Below are positions 8,383 through 15,906 of a stretch of 21,659 nucleotides of DNA, piece after piece. A model generated the notes under the pieces. That model had not been told where the DNA came from. It saw nothing but the letters and a program-made list of their open reading frames with translations, and searched no databases. A program made the translations under genes and the position numbers. The stretch covers positions 1-21,659 of the forward strand of contig JAJKFJ010021295.1 of assembly GCA_027382625.1 (NCBI GenBank), given 5' to 3'. Position 1 is the stretch's first letter. Each line of letters begins with the position of its first letter. The stretch comes from Tetmemena sp. SeJ-2015 (lineage: Eukaryota > Ciliophora > Spirotrichea > Sporadotrichida > Oxytrichidae).

Positions 8383-8570
8383 TGAAGCTTACAAAGATGA
8401 AGTGGAAATTGCTTTAGTAATGGACTATGCATTTGGAGGCACTTTAGAAAATCTTCTATAAGACAGTAAGAAAGACAATAATTTTACTCTTGAAAGCATC
8501 ATCAAGTGGACAAAAGAAATTTGCTTAGGCCTTCAGCACCTTCACTCAAACAAAATCATCCATAGAGATA
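8383..8570 (+). CDS. Protein kinase, coding segment 2: hinge to HRD
   Basis: After the TGAA junction the frame reads EAYKDEVEIALVMDYAFGGT (strand 5, hinge, helix D), with LENLLQDSKK using TAA for Gln. Then comes FTLESIIKWTKEICLGLQHL, the classic helix E, and HSNKIIHRD, the start of the catalytic loop. The segment stops inside the codons for the catalytic HRD motif. The GAT for Asp lies in the repeat AGATA at 8566-8570, which recurs at 8966-8970. The next bases (AAATATTATT) do not continue a kinase. Confidence 0.9.
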
Positions 8571-8970
8571 AAATATTATTTATTATAGCTGAGATTAAAG
8601 ATAATTAGAAATTTATTTAAAAAGAATAAAATGAGTGGCAGCTCATCTGTCTTAATTTAGATTAGATTTTACACCATTTAATTCAGCATCAAATTTTAAG
8701 AACTTTCGTCCTTCCTGCATCTTTGTGTGGGATCATTCAGTTCAGAAATAGAGAAAGATTAATTTACGATGAGGAAGAGTGTGTGCATCAACTGAGAGAG
8801 ATGCTAAGAAGATAAATAAAGAACAATATAATTTTAATTTTTGAATTGTTATAAAATAAAATGCATATCAGGTAAATAAGCTAATTTAACAGTCGCCATC
8901 ATACAGCCTGAAACTAATTATTTTAAGAATCAGCGATTTTAATTAATTTATTAACTATATTTTAAAGATA
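8571..8970. other. Pointer-flanked insert 2 (IES-like, 400 bp) in the catalytic loop
   Basis: It is flanked by AGATA (8566-8570 and 8966-8970). Removal joins HRD to IKPQN with the correct +1 frame change (400 is not a multiple of three). Most of it is copy B of the dispersed repeat, which suggests that the repeat created or enlarged this insert. Confidence 0.85.
8635..8950 (+). repeat. Dispersed repeat, copy B
   Basis: It opens with GTGGCAG (as copy C does at 19289) and has ACCATTTAATTCAGCATCAA at 8672-8691. TTTGTGTGGGATCATTCAGTTCAG follows, to be compared with TTTTTTGTGGGAGAAGCTCAG in copy C, then ACTGAGAGAGATGCTAAGAA and a terminal CAGCGATTTTAATTAA near 8931. It fills nearly the whole of insert 2. 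Confidence 0.7.
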
Positions 8971-9010
8971 TTAAGCCTTAAAACATTCTCGTTGACTCTA
9001 TTTGCAATAT
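8966..9010 (+). CDS. Protein kinase, coding segment 3: 45-bp catalytic-loop segment
   Basis: This tiny segment encodes DIKPQNILVDSICNI, the kinase catalytic loop from the HRD Asp through the metal-binding Asn, with TAA for Gln in KPQN. It is bounded by AGATA on the left and AATAT (9006-9010, repeated at 9626-9630) on the right. Joined on both sides it reads HRDIKPQNILVDS and CNIRLADFGCAK, without gap or extra residue, which fixes both junctions. The NILVDS-x-x-x-I-x-LADFG spacing is standard for the family. Confidence 0.92.
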
Positions 9011-9630
9011 TAAATAAGTTTTAAATTATTTTAATTTAAAAATAAAACATTTAAGATTTCATTCTGTAGATTATAAATAAAATACATAATTAATAAGACA
9101 AAACAATGCCTAAGGAAATTTAAAAGATTTGATAGAGGAACACCACCACTATTTTGATGGAGAGCATCCGACTGAATATACTGATACATTGCAAGCAAAT
9201 ACTTAAGCAGAGAAAATTAATACAAAATAAACATGTTTGATATGGCTAATTCTTGATTGAGGAAATCATAGCCAAAGTCGCTTGACAGTTCGAGAACTCC
9301 TCTATTTTATTTCCCTAAAATGTCATTATGCAGACGGCCAAATATCGAAGTGCATTAACCAATTATAAAGGTGATATCTTTTTCAACTTGGAAACCTTCA
9401 AAAAAAATACTCTAAAAATTTATCGAGGGACAACTAAACTTAAAAACACTTATAGTGGCCTCGGTCCTCACCTTTTGGTAGCACATGAGGTAGTTTGGCT
9501 TGAGCAAAGTTTTAAATTTAATAATCAAATTAAATATAAATTATATAGTAAAATATATTAAGTCTGTTTGTTAAGACTTGAAGCCTTAATTGAAATGCTA
9601 TATTCATATAAAAGGATAATTTATGAATAT
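9011..9630. other. Pointer-flanked insert 3 (IES-like, 620 bp)
   Basis: It is flanked by AATAT (9006-9010, 9626-9630). Excision joins NILVDSICNI to RLADFG with the needed frame change. It contains a separate 77-codon open frame at 9328-9561 and is otherwise AT-rich. Confidence 0.85.
9328..9561 (+). CDS. Open frame nested in insert 3
   Basis: An ATG at 9328 opens 77 codons free of all three stop-type codons, ending at TAA 9559. It reads MQTAKYRSALTNYKGDIFFN and later GLGPHLLVAHEVVWLEQSF. A second frame across 9250-9390 (LTVRELLYFISLKCHYADGQ) also looks protein-like, so frame choice is open and a segment of another gene may be broken here. It is unrelated to the kinase. No family recognised. 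Confidence 0.35.
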   Translation: MQTAKYRSALTNYKGDIFFNLETFKKNTLKIYRGTTKLKNTYSGLGPHLLVAHEVVWLEQSFKFNNQIKYKLYSKIY

Positions 9631-9688
9631 CAGGTTAGCTGATTTTGGATGCGCTAAGATTTTCGATGATGGCTAAACAAAAGCAAAT
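9626..9688 (+). CDS. Protein kinase, coding segment 4: DFG and start of activation loop
   Basis: It encodes NIRLADFGCAKIFDDGQTKA then N. The DFG motif is GAT TTT GGA at 9641-9649, and TAA codes Gln in DGQTK. It ends in AAAT (9685-9688), repeated 21 bp downstream. Confidence 0.92.
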
Positions 9689-9709
9689 ATATATATATGC
9701 TTTTTAAAT
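9689..9709. other. Pointer-flanked insert 4: 21-bp insert in the activation loop
   Basis: It is flanked by AAAT (9685-9688, 9706-9709) and made almost only of AT plus GC at its middle. If retained it adds seven in-frame residues (IYICFLN). If removed the loop reads TKANSVVGTLSYMAPE, the usual length and pattern (VGTxxYMAPE). Being a multiple of three it is invisible to frame checks. Confidence 0.75.
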
Positions 9710-9972
9710 TCAGTAGTTGGCACACTAAGCTATATGGCTCCAGAATTATAAGATGAGAATCCAAGATATGACTTTTCTGTTGATATGTGGTCATTGGGTG
9801 TGCTGATATACTATATGTGCACAGGAACTCCATACTACAATGACTTGTAACTTAGTGTGGCTGTAGTATAAGGTGCCTAACCTGAACTCCCACCTCAATT
9901 TTAAAAGCTATAGGGTTTACTAAACAGACTACTGGATAAAGATCCAAAGAAGAGGCTGACAATCCCTGCTTT
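9706..9972 (+). CDS. Protein kinase, coding segment 5: activation segment and C-lobe
   Basis: It reads SVVGTLSYMAPELQDE (APE at 9737-9745), then YDFSVDMWSLGVLIYYMCTG (the conserved Asp-x-Trp-Ser of helix F), then PYYNDLQLSVAVVQGAQPEL, and NRLLDKDPKKRLTIPA with the conserved Arg of the C-lobe. Eight or more TAA/TAG codons must be Gln, most of them TAA. The order and spacing match calcium/calmodulin-, NEK- or ULK-type Ser/Thr kinases, but I cannot assign a subfamily. The frame remains open to 10087 but loses kinase character after IPAF (9972). Confidence 0.92.
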
Positions 9973-10055
9973 CGGTATTATTTTCATTTATTTAAAGGAA
10001 GAAACTTTTAGCAAGCTTTAATAAATTGATAGAGTAGAAGGTAGCTTTGCTCTTT
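9973..10055. other. Proposed pointer-flanked insert 5 (83 bp)
   Basis: CTTT at 9969-9972 recurs at 10052-10055. Joining there changes frame and gives RLTIPAFSHHDISYKNLTS, which fits the end of a kinase domain (an A-[LF]-x-H-x-x-[FY]-K-N pattern). An alternative repeat GCTTT (9968-9972, 10044-10048) gives a frame ending at once, so CTTT is preferred. The repeat is short and the boundary is less secure than the others. Confidence 0.5.
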
Positions 10056-10149
10056 TTCACACCATGACATCTCTTATAAAAACTTGACTTCAGTTTAAAT
10101 TATGGCAGTTTAAATCTAAGGCAAGTAGAAGGAAGCGACTCTTACTTGA
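10052..10149 (+). CDS. Protein kinase, coding segment 6: end of kinase domain
   Basis: In the frame given by the CTTT junction the segment encodes FSHHDISYKNLTSVQIMAVQ, then a short basic tail, ending at TGA 10147-10149. Total kinase length from the glycine loop is then about 290 residues, close to a minimal one-domain kinase. Another frame through the same bases (FKLWQFKSKASRRKRLLLDA) is also open and basic, so a longer tail through a further junction is possible. Confidence 0.5.
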
Positions 10150-10299
10150 TGCTAAAAAAGTGAAGGCATATTTTTTATGTATGAAAAAATATTTTGAAAG
10201 CCTATTTTTATTATGATGGATACTTTTGGCATCTATTCAAAGAGATTAGGATTATTATTCTCTCATTTAGATAATAATAAAGCATAATCAACACTGTGA

Positions 10300-10773
10300 A
10301 TTACCAAAGTGCCAGAGCCACAGTATAAAATGCTTCATAAATAAATTAAATAACTGAGGATTCAAAATCCATTTCACATTGCGGCAACTTAATTTTAACA
10401 ATTCTATTTCTTTGACCTATTGCTTATAGTACTCTAGATTCAAATATGGTATAAATAATATGAAATTAGAGACTGTCGAAAATATTCTTCAAAAGATCAC
10501 CAAAATTCTTATCTCATAGATTGTAAATTTAAAACCTTAAAAATTACTTTTCTAGGGTTTGATACTCTCATGGAACGCTTAGAACCTTAAAAAATAAAGC
10601 AGGCAAAACTAGATTTAATAGTGAGTTTTGAGTATCATCTAAAATATTATAAAAAATTTAGACAATATCTCATGTTAAAAGGCAAAATTAGTCTGTAAGA
10701 ATTTAAGGTTTGTTTGAGTTAATAAAATTAAGAGCATGATTATTTACAAAAATTGTATATAATTTAAAATTGA
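10300..10773 (+). CDS. Unrecognised open segment downstream of the kinase
   Basis: Frame 1 is TGA-free from 10300 to 10773 (157 codons, many TAA as Gln). The part from 10558 is the most convincing: FDTLMERLEPQKIKQAKLDL and YYKKFRQYLMLKGKISLQEF. The ISLQEF ending recalls the second half of an EF-hand, but no Asp-rich loop precedes it. The same frame continues upstream through TGA 10297-10299 and 10189-10191 to the end of kinase segment 6, so it could be kinase tail with unresolved inserts or a separate gene. Confidence 0.45.
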
Positions 10774-11065
10774 GGGAATAGAACAAGCTCTTGATCATGA
10801 GATTTTTTAAAATCCTTAAACTCAAAACTAATAACCTTCTGAGGAATATATTGAAGAACTCATTCTCAAAATATCTCTCAATGAGGAGGAAATTTAAAAT
10901 TTGTAGAAAATGTGCACTGTCGTTGAAAAATTAAGAATATAGGAAAATGAAGATCTCATTTTAAACGAAAGGTTAAATATATCTGAGTTTTAATCAAAAA
11001 TAAAGATTTAAATAATTAAGAAATATATTTCTCACAAATAGCACAATACTAATTTTATGCCTTGA
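10772..11065 (+). CDS. Coiled-coil-like, Glu-rich segment
   Basis: Frame 2 (open from 10718 to TGA 11063-11065) encodes EGIEQALDHEIFQNPQTQNQ, then EEYIEELILKISLNEEEIQN, then VVEKLRIQENEDLILNERL. Regular Leu/Ile spacing with Glu, Lys and Gln between suggests a coiled coil. It shifts one frame from the segment before it, so an insert or intron lies near 10720-10770. Gln is mostly TAA, as in the kinase. Probably the same gene as 10300-10773. The function cannot be named. Confidence 0.55.
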
Positions 11066-11087
11066 TTCCTTCACAATTTAATTTATT

Positions 11088-11170
11088 TTTTATAATTTAA
11101 AAAATTAAATGATGCACATTAAGAGTTATCCGCTTAAAAGTAAGTACTGTAATAAGTAATAGTTTTAAAA
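11088..11170 (+). CDS. Possible short continuation of the coiled-coil segment
   Basis: The frame reads KKLNDAHQELSAQKQVLQQ, an amphipathic helix resembling the 10772 segment, and meets GTAAGTA near 11150, a donor-like site. A longer TGA-free frame (11109-11774) overlaps it in another phase. I favour the coil reading for these 80 bases on amino-acid character alone. Confidence 0.3.
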
Positions 11171-11369
11171 TGATTATATTTACATTCCTAAAAATTATAT
11201 TCTTTACTATAAATTAAATACTAAAACAAAATTTATTTTTGCTAAAACTTTAAACTTTTTTTCAAACCATATTTATTTAAAATTTGATGATTTTAAAGGA
11301 AAATATTTAAATTTTATTGAAATAGAAAATTCTCGAGCCTTTTTAGGTTTTTTTATTAACTTTTTATAA

Positions 11370-11774
11370 TTTTATAAAGCATTTTACAGCTCTAACAACA
11401 CCATTATCACAAATACCTACTTAATCATCTATTTAGAGAGAGTCCCGAAACACCATGGAAACTTTCAAAATATTGAGTTCATAAATCAGAAGCCTTAGTG
11501 TATGGTGTCAGTAAAGTTTCAGCTAGCTCAAATTACCTCCACCTTGCTGGTGCGAAATTAGCTCAACGGTTCAGTGCAGTGGGACATTTGGTCTATAGTT
11601 GCAATCATACTTGAATGCGATATGAAACCAGAGGAATACTACTAGTGTGAAAGTGAAGATGATGCAATATAATTCGCAACAAGACATTGTAAGATATACA
11701 AGGTATCAGAACCTTTGAAAAAGTTAGAGAGTAATAATCAAGCAACCTATGAAACCTAACACTCAGTTATCTGA
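11370..11774 (+). CDS. Possible protein-kinase-like C-lobe segment
   Basis: Frame 3 is TGA-free from 11109 to 11774. From about 11370 it becomes GC-richer and protein-like: NTYLIIYLERVPKHHGN, then LLVRNQLNGSVQWDIWSIVA, then ILECDMKPEEYYQCESEDDA. The WDIWSIVAIILE stretch matches helix F of protein kinases (D-x-W-S-x-x-x-x-[IL]-x-E), and the preceding residues sit where an APE region would be, but APE, DFG and HRD are absent here. It would be a partial or diverged kinase domain, separate from the intact one upstream. Confidence 0.4.
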
Positions 11775-11877
11775 GATAGAGGAAGCAGGTATAAAATTCA
11801 GAGAATATGAGACAGACGTCAAGGCCACCTTCCTAGAAGACTTTAGATTGCCTGTTTAGGGTTAAAATTTAGCATGA
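11719..11877 (+). CDS. Frame-shifted continuation of the 11370 segment
   Basis: Frame 1 between TGA 11716-11718 and TGA 11875-11877 reads QPMKPNTQLSEIEEAGIKFR, then EYETDVKATFLEDFRLPVQ, strongly protein-like. The 11370 frame runs alongside it until 11774 but loses character after EPLKKLESNN. A one-base change, small insert or intron in 11720-11745 would join them. No pointer or splice pair is obvious. Confidence 0.4.
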
Positions 11878-12090
11878 TTTTAAGAAATATTATTTATTTA
11901 AGTTTGATATTTAAATTTCTAATTCTAAGTAATTAATTTGCCCTCTTTCAAATTATGAAATAATTGTTTTCCTGAACACCTGACCACTGGCCAAATTGAA
12001 AGATTTTTGAATGGAGAAATAAAAAAATAAATTAACTTATACATAAATCTTAGCTCACTTTAAAATAACTTAAGTGAAAAATATACTCTT
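11878..12090. other. AT-rich spacer
   Basis: No gene or motif recognised. It is AT-rich with short frames only. Confidence 0.5.
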
Positions 12091-12091
12091 T

Positions 12092-12523
12092 ATAAGCTTA
12101 AGTGCTGCGTGCAAATTCTTCAGTCTAAGTTGCATTTTTATTTTCTCCATCCTCATTGAGATTGCCATTTTACAAAGCTATTCTGGCATCTCAGCAGCTA
12201 TGCTAGAAAATGCTACGATCTCGATTATCAGAGGAGATTAGAGAACAGACTGGGGCAACCAGACATTTACTTGAAACTTTGATCCTATTTTAGCAGCCTT
12301 GATATCTTTTTAGCGCTGCTTTGCTCAGAATTAAACTCTAGCCTGTGAAAGAGCATGGATTCATTGCATTACTTCAGCTTAAAGAAGTTTTTAATAGGTT
12401 CTATTATATATTATTGGAGAAGTGCTAAGACCACCGCATACCCCATTGGCTCAAACTCAATAACGAAGATATGGTTAAAGGTTTTCATTATGCCTGAAAG
12501 AGTGGTGTGTTGAATCTCGTTGA
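12092..12523 (+). CDS. Open segment with hydrophobic stretch; weak cation-channel pore resemblance
   Basis: Frame 2 reads CKFFSLSCIFIFSILIEIAI (a probable membrane helix), then RTDWGNQTFT, a TGA at 12272-12274, and then directly NFDPILAALISFQ and CERAWIHCITSA. In voltage-gated-type cation channels the pore region has NFDNI-x-x-A-[LF] preceded by a Trp/Asn-rich stretch and followed by E-x-W, so the order is suggestive. A second frame (phase 3) through the same bases is equally open (PFYKAILASQQLCQKMLRSR), so the call is tentative, and the TGA must be an insert, a decay or a sense codon. Confidence 0.25.
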
Positions 12524-12713
12524 GTTAGAGAAAGTCAGCTATTGTCCTCATGAGGATAAAAATACAATGCTCACGCTTCAGCCGATTCGAGGCTTGGAAC
12601 TATCTCTGCTCATTTTTAAAATTAGTTTTTCTGATAGAATGGTTTACTCTAAATGTATTGGATCTGATTTCCATGCTTATGCATCTGCAACTTATAGTCC
12701 AAAGACATTTTGA
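12498..12713 (+). CDS. Unrecognised open segment
   Basis: The frame reads KSGVLNLVELEKVSYCPHED then LTLQPIRGLELSLLIF, and ends SATYSPKTF at TGA 12711-12713, free of TAA/TAG throughout. The mix of codons and residues looks coding. It is preceded in frame by a TGA (12495-12497) and the open IPHWLKLNNEDMVKGFHYA, which also looks coding. No family recognised and no start codon is evident. Confidence 0.4.
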   Translation, partial: KSGVLNLVELEKVSYCPHEDKNTMLTLQPIRGLELSLLIFKISFSDRMVYSKCIGSDFHAYASATYSPKTF

Positions 12714-13001
12714 AAATTAATTATATTTACAACAATTTAGGTGAGTATATCTTTCCATTTCTCCTATTCAAATCCTTTCAAAATGGCAGTTGGTAAGCTG
12801 GTCAGGAAAACAATTATTGCGTAATTTTATAGAGAGTCAATTAAATACAACGGAATTAGAAATTCAATTATATCAAACTTGAATGTATATAATAATAAAG
12901 AAATTATTTATGCACAACTTATTCTTACTTTCTTATCACATTATGGGTTTTGAGATTATCTCATCATTATCTCATTACAGAAAACTCTTAACAGCCTAAA
13001 T
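12714..13001. other. AT-rich spacer
   Basis: No supported gene. A direct run of AT-rich low-complexity sequence. Confidence 0.45.
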
Positions 13002-13129
13002 GATTCTTTATATCCTCATAAACACCTTTCAAATTCAATTAAAATAGGGGATGTAGATTTTTCGATTTTCTCAAATTTTCCTATTTGAGAATTCTAGCTT
13101 GTCTTAATTAAGTGTTTCTGCTATTTTAG

Positions 13130-13457
13130 GAAGGAGTATTTTACTTATTTTATGATCCGTAATAAAAATTCGTTAATTCTCTAAGTATATATGTTATGGA
13201 TTTGCAAATGAATTTAAATTTTATTATAAAATATAAAGTTCTTAAATTTTTTTCTCAATAGCCGAATATAAGAAAGTAAAAGTCCTAGATCGTTATCCAA
13301 AGAATAATTCAGAATGCTAGTGGACTCAGAAATTTATAAAGATAAGGATTGCTTTCTAGGAAATCATTTACCTAACTATGATGCATTAGAATACTAAGTA
13401 TTAAGGATTTATTAAAATAATCCTCTTAAAGGAGAATAATACATATTTGAAGTTTGA
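13130..13457 (+). CDS. Two-exon open segment, unrecognised
   Basis: Splicing out 13159-13261 joins EGVFYLFYDP to RIQESKSPRSLSKEQFRM in one phase, followed by LVDSEIYKDKDCFLGNHLPN and EYQVLRIYQNNPLKGEQYIF, to a TGA at 13455-13457. The exon sequence is hydrophilic and richer in GC codons than its flanks. The upstream frame is open to about 13003 and becomes hydrophobic (ILACLNQVFLLF). After the TGA the same phase continues with ESKIFANIHPSLNFKILRQ, so the true end is unclear. No family can be named with confidence. Confidence 0.5.
13159..13261 (+). other. Candidate 103-nt intron
   Basis: It starts GTAATA at 13159 and ends TTTTTCTCAATAG at 13261, and it is much more AT-rich than its flanks. Removing it keeps phase (GAT CC | C CGA) and joins two protein-like stretches. 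Confidence 0.5.
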
Positions 13458-14340
13458 GAAAGCAAAATTTTTGCAAATATACATCCATCTCTTAACTTTA
13501 AAATCTTGAGGCAGCACTCATTTTACATAATTAAGGCTGCAATAGTTGAAAATAATTTTGGATATTCTTTCCTAATTATTCTCTGTTTCTTTCCATCTAA
13601 TAAAAACCTCACCATTGCTAATGTAAATATGAAGGCTGAAAGTAATGATTATTGCTACTTATCTATATTTTGAGAGCCCACTGAGCTGAGTGGCACCTTA
13701 AAGTAGAATTATGAAAAAATACGTGACTGATATCACTAAAATTAGACCATCTCTCAATAGACGCATCTAAGTTTGAAAATATTCTGGTAATGTGTTAGCC
13801 TATCCCAATTCTTTAATATTTTTACTATTAGCATTAAATTTAGGTACAAAATCTGAAGAGATGAGAGGGTGTGAATCAAGAATAAATTATAACCGACATC
13901 TGAACATTCTACTGTTCAAGCACAACTTTGGATTTAATTCTTTTTGAGAATTTATGAATAGAATAGTTAAATTATAGGAAATATAGAAATTGGTGATCAC
14001 GAAATGGAAATAAATTAATTGAAGCGACTACTAATTATAAGACATAGTTTAATTAGTTTCCAAAAATAATAAATAAAGAAAATTAATGGCACTCAAAAGA
14101 TTATCTCGCATCTAATGCGCAATGACATAGCAGATCTCTGTTTCTCATTCTTGCTAAAATCATAAAATCTAATGGGAGCAATACAGGTTCATGATAACAA
14201 TTGCAGACTTTTCAATGATCAGAATGTATTACCGCCAATGAAAAAAGCACAATGAGTAGTAATAATAATATAGGACAAATACAATTGGGTGATTTAGTAA
14301 ATACACTTCTTTTTAATACAAATCTAGAGCATCATTTGTA
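13458..14340 (+). other. Open but TGA-interrupted stretch, coding status unclear
   Basis: The phase of 13262-13457 continues here with about seven in-frame TGA codons (for example 13455 and near 13671, 13731, 13860, 14253). Stretches between them look protein-like (LQPTSEHSTVQAQLWIQFF, HLMRNDIADLCFSFLLKSQN). Seven TGA in about 360 codons is close to what base composition alone would give, so this is not evidence of a single coding frame. Individual islands may be real segments separated by small inserts. Confidence 0.3.
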
Positions 14341-14356
14341 CTGATTGATATTTTAA

Positions 14357-14830
14357 ATGCGCGTCTTCCTTGTCTTAAGTCTTATTTTACTTATTATTTT
14401 TATCGTGTCGATAATCTTTTAGTCATTTTTAGTCTTCCTCCTTCTTGCTATTCTAACTCTGTACTTAACCTTTAGGTAAACTATTAACAATTCTAGAAGA
14501 CTTACCCTCATCTCTGTGTTGTAGTTATCATTATATCAGCCGACATTATTTTTACTACGAATCTTAGACCGATACTGAGAGTACAAAGTAGAAAAAGGAC
14601 TCTAGTGTTATAAATCATCATTTTCAAAGACTCATCATTAGCCTAAAAAAGTATTTTAGGAAGACATAAATATGAGCTAAACTCAAAAGTAATCATCATA
14701 ATTATAGTCAAATAAAAAAGGTTTACTTACTATGGTTAGCTATTTGAGCATCTCAAGAATCTTTAATGCTCTTATTTCTCTTGTTTCTCTTTATTTCTTT
14801 TTCTTTCATATTTATTTAATCAATAAATGA
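14357..14830 (+). CDS. Possible membrane protein segment, one in-frame TGA
   Basis: An ATG at 14357 starts MRVFLVLSLILLIIFIVSII, then FLVFLLLAILTLYLTFRQ, two strongly hydrophobic runs that would span a membrane, and the frame meets TGA at 14576-14578. The same phase continues EYKVEKGLQCYKSSFSK and PKKVFQEDINMSQTQKQSSQ, then another hydrophobic run, to TGA 14828-14830. Base composition favours Leu/Ile/Phe codons, so hydrophobicity is weak proof. No family recognised. Confidence 0.35.
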
Positions 14831-15703
14831 AATATTATTCCAAAGTGACCTATTAAAGAGCTGTTGACTCAGATGAGAAATAACATGTATTTTTAAAACA
14901 ATCAATCACTGATTACTCAAATGTATTTGACCTATAATAATAATAACTCTACATAAATAAAACCACGCATTAGGGAAGATATATTTCAGTTGCACTTTAG
15001 AAATAACATGCAGATAACTAAAATCTAAATATATTCGCATTCTGTAGATTGATTGTATTCCGGCTTGTAATTAAAAAGAATGCTATTTTCTACTGTTATA
15101 TTTTGAATTTCTCCATTTCGTGATCATCTATTTCTTTTTGTCATATATATTTAATTTCACAAAAATAAAAATCTCCTTGCTGATAAAGTGTGAGACATTG
15201 TAAAGGAGGAGGGGAGAAGGAACGGCTGAACACCACTCACTTTTATCATCGAAATTTTTGTAACAATGTCCAATTAGAGTAAAATCTATTGAAAAAGAAA
15301 AAAAATTCCTTGAGGGTCAAAATTTATGTAATAAAGAAATGGCCTTAAATTACTTTAATGAATAATCCTCAGTATAATACTTATGAGGAATGGGTTATTT
15401 TAATGTTTTAGATAAAAATTATTTTGATATTTTTTTAAAAGACATTTTCAAAACATAGAATGATAAAAATAATTTAATATTAATTATCATTTTAATTTTG
15501 ATTTAACTTTATTCATTTGCCGGCTTCATATTAAGTTTAACTTTAGATCAGGAATACTATTTATAATCAAAATCTTTTATCGAATAGAAATTTAATATTT
15601 TTATAATTAAAAATATAAATTATATTGACAAGACCATATTGAAAGTATAAATATCATTTTGGCTTTAAAGATTTTTTTAAAAAATGAAATAGTTTTATTC
15701 TGA
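14831..15703. other. AT-rich DNA without a supported gene
   Basis: Short AT-biased open frames occur, with a purine-rich patch near 15204-15222 (GGAGGAGGGGAGAAGGAACG). No family motif is visible on either strand. Confidence 0.45.
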
Positions 15704-15868
15704 TTGTCAGAATTTAAAATAATTTAAATCTAATAGTCTTTATAATCTAAAATGTTTATAAATGATGCCAGCAAATTTACTCTGATTTACAAATCATCAG
15801 AACATGGATTCGATAAAAGAAGGTTTGATATGAAAATAAATGACAAAGGTGCTTTTGTTGCATTCATT
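15704..15868 (+). CDS. TLDc-domain protein, coding segment 1
   Basis: The frame after TGA 15701-15703 has an ATG at 15752 and reads MFINDASKFTLIYKSSEHGF, then DKRRFDMKINDKGAFVAFI. TLDc domains open with a hydrophobic strand L-x-Y-[RK]-[SA]-S-x-[DH]-G-F followed by F-x-x-x-[CI]-x-x-K-G-x, which matches residue for residue in order and spacing. TLDc proteins act in oxidative-stress resistance and V-ATPase interaction in other eukaryotes. No further domain is visible upstream. The segment ends in ATTCATT (15862-15868), repeated at 15900-15906. The start at 15752 is possible, but the N-terminal part may lie elsewhere. Confidence 0.75.
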
Positions 15869-15906
15869 TAAATATAAAATATATGATAATGTTTACAGAA
15901 TTCATT
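15869..15906. other. Pointer-flanked insert (IES-like, 38 bp) in the TLDc gene
   Basis: It is flanked by the 7-bp repeat ATTCATT (15862-15868, 15900-15906). It carries an in-frame TGA. Removal gives a two-base frame change and joins GAFVAFI to LSDANQTFGAFTS, restoring the TLDc core. Confidence 0.85.

Larger units (their letters stand above)
7199..8386. other. Pointer-flanked insert 1 (IES-like, 1188 bp) in the kinase gene
   Basis: It is bounded by TGAA direct repeats (7195-7198 and 8383-8386). Its removal with one repeat copy restores a continuous kinase N-lobe between helix C and the hinge. It is AT-rich, and carries one copy of the dispersed repeat (about 7275-7600) and internal open frames (7607-7721 and 7810-8172). 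Length is a multiple of three, but it contains TGA codons in the kinase frame, so it cannot be read through. Confidence 0.75.

Noticed and set aside
9689..9709. The 21-bp stretch as a spliceosomal intron
   Set aside because: It lacks GT..AG ends in any register that restores the kinase loop, while the AAAT repeats do so exactly.
13458..14340. A single long protein with TGA read as Trp
   Set aside because: About seven TGA in 360 codons matches the rate expected from base composition, so the frame shows no depletion of stops. Islands may be real but the whole is not supported.
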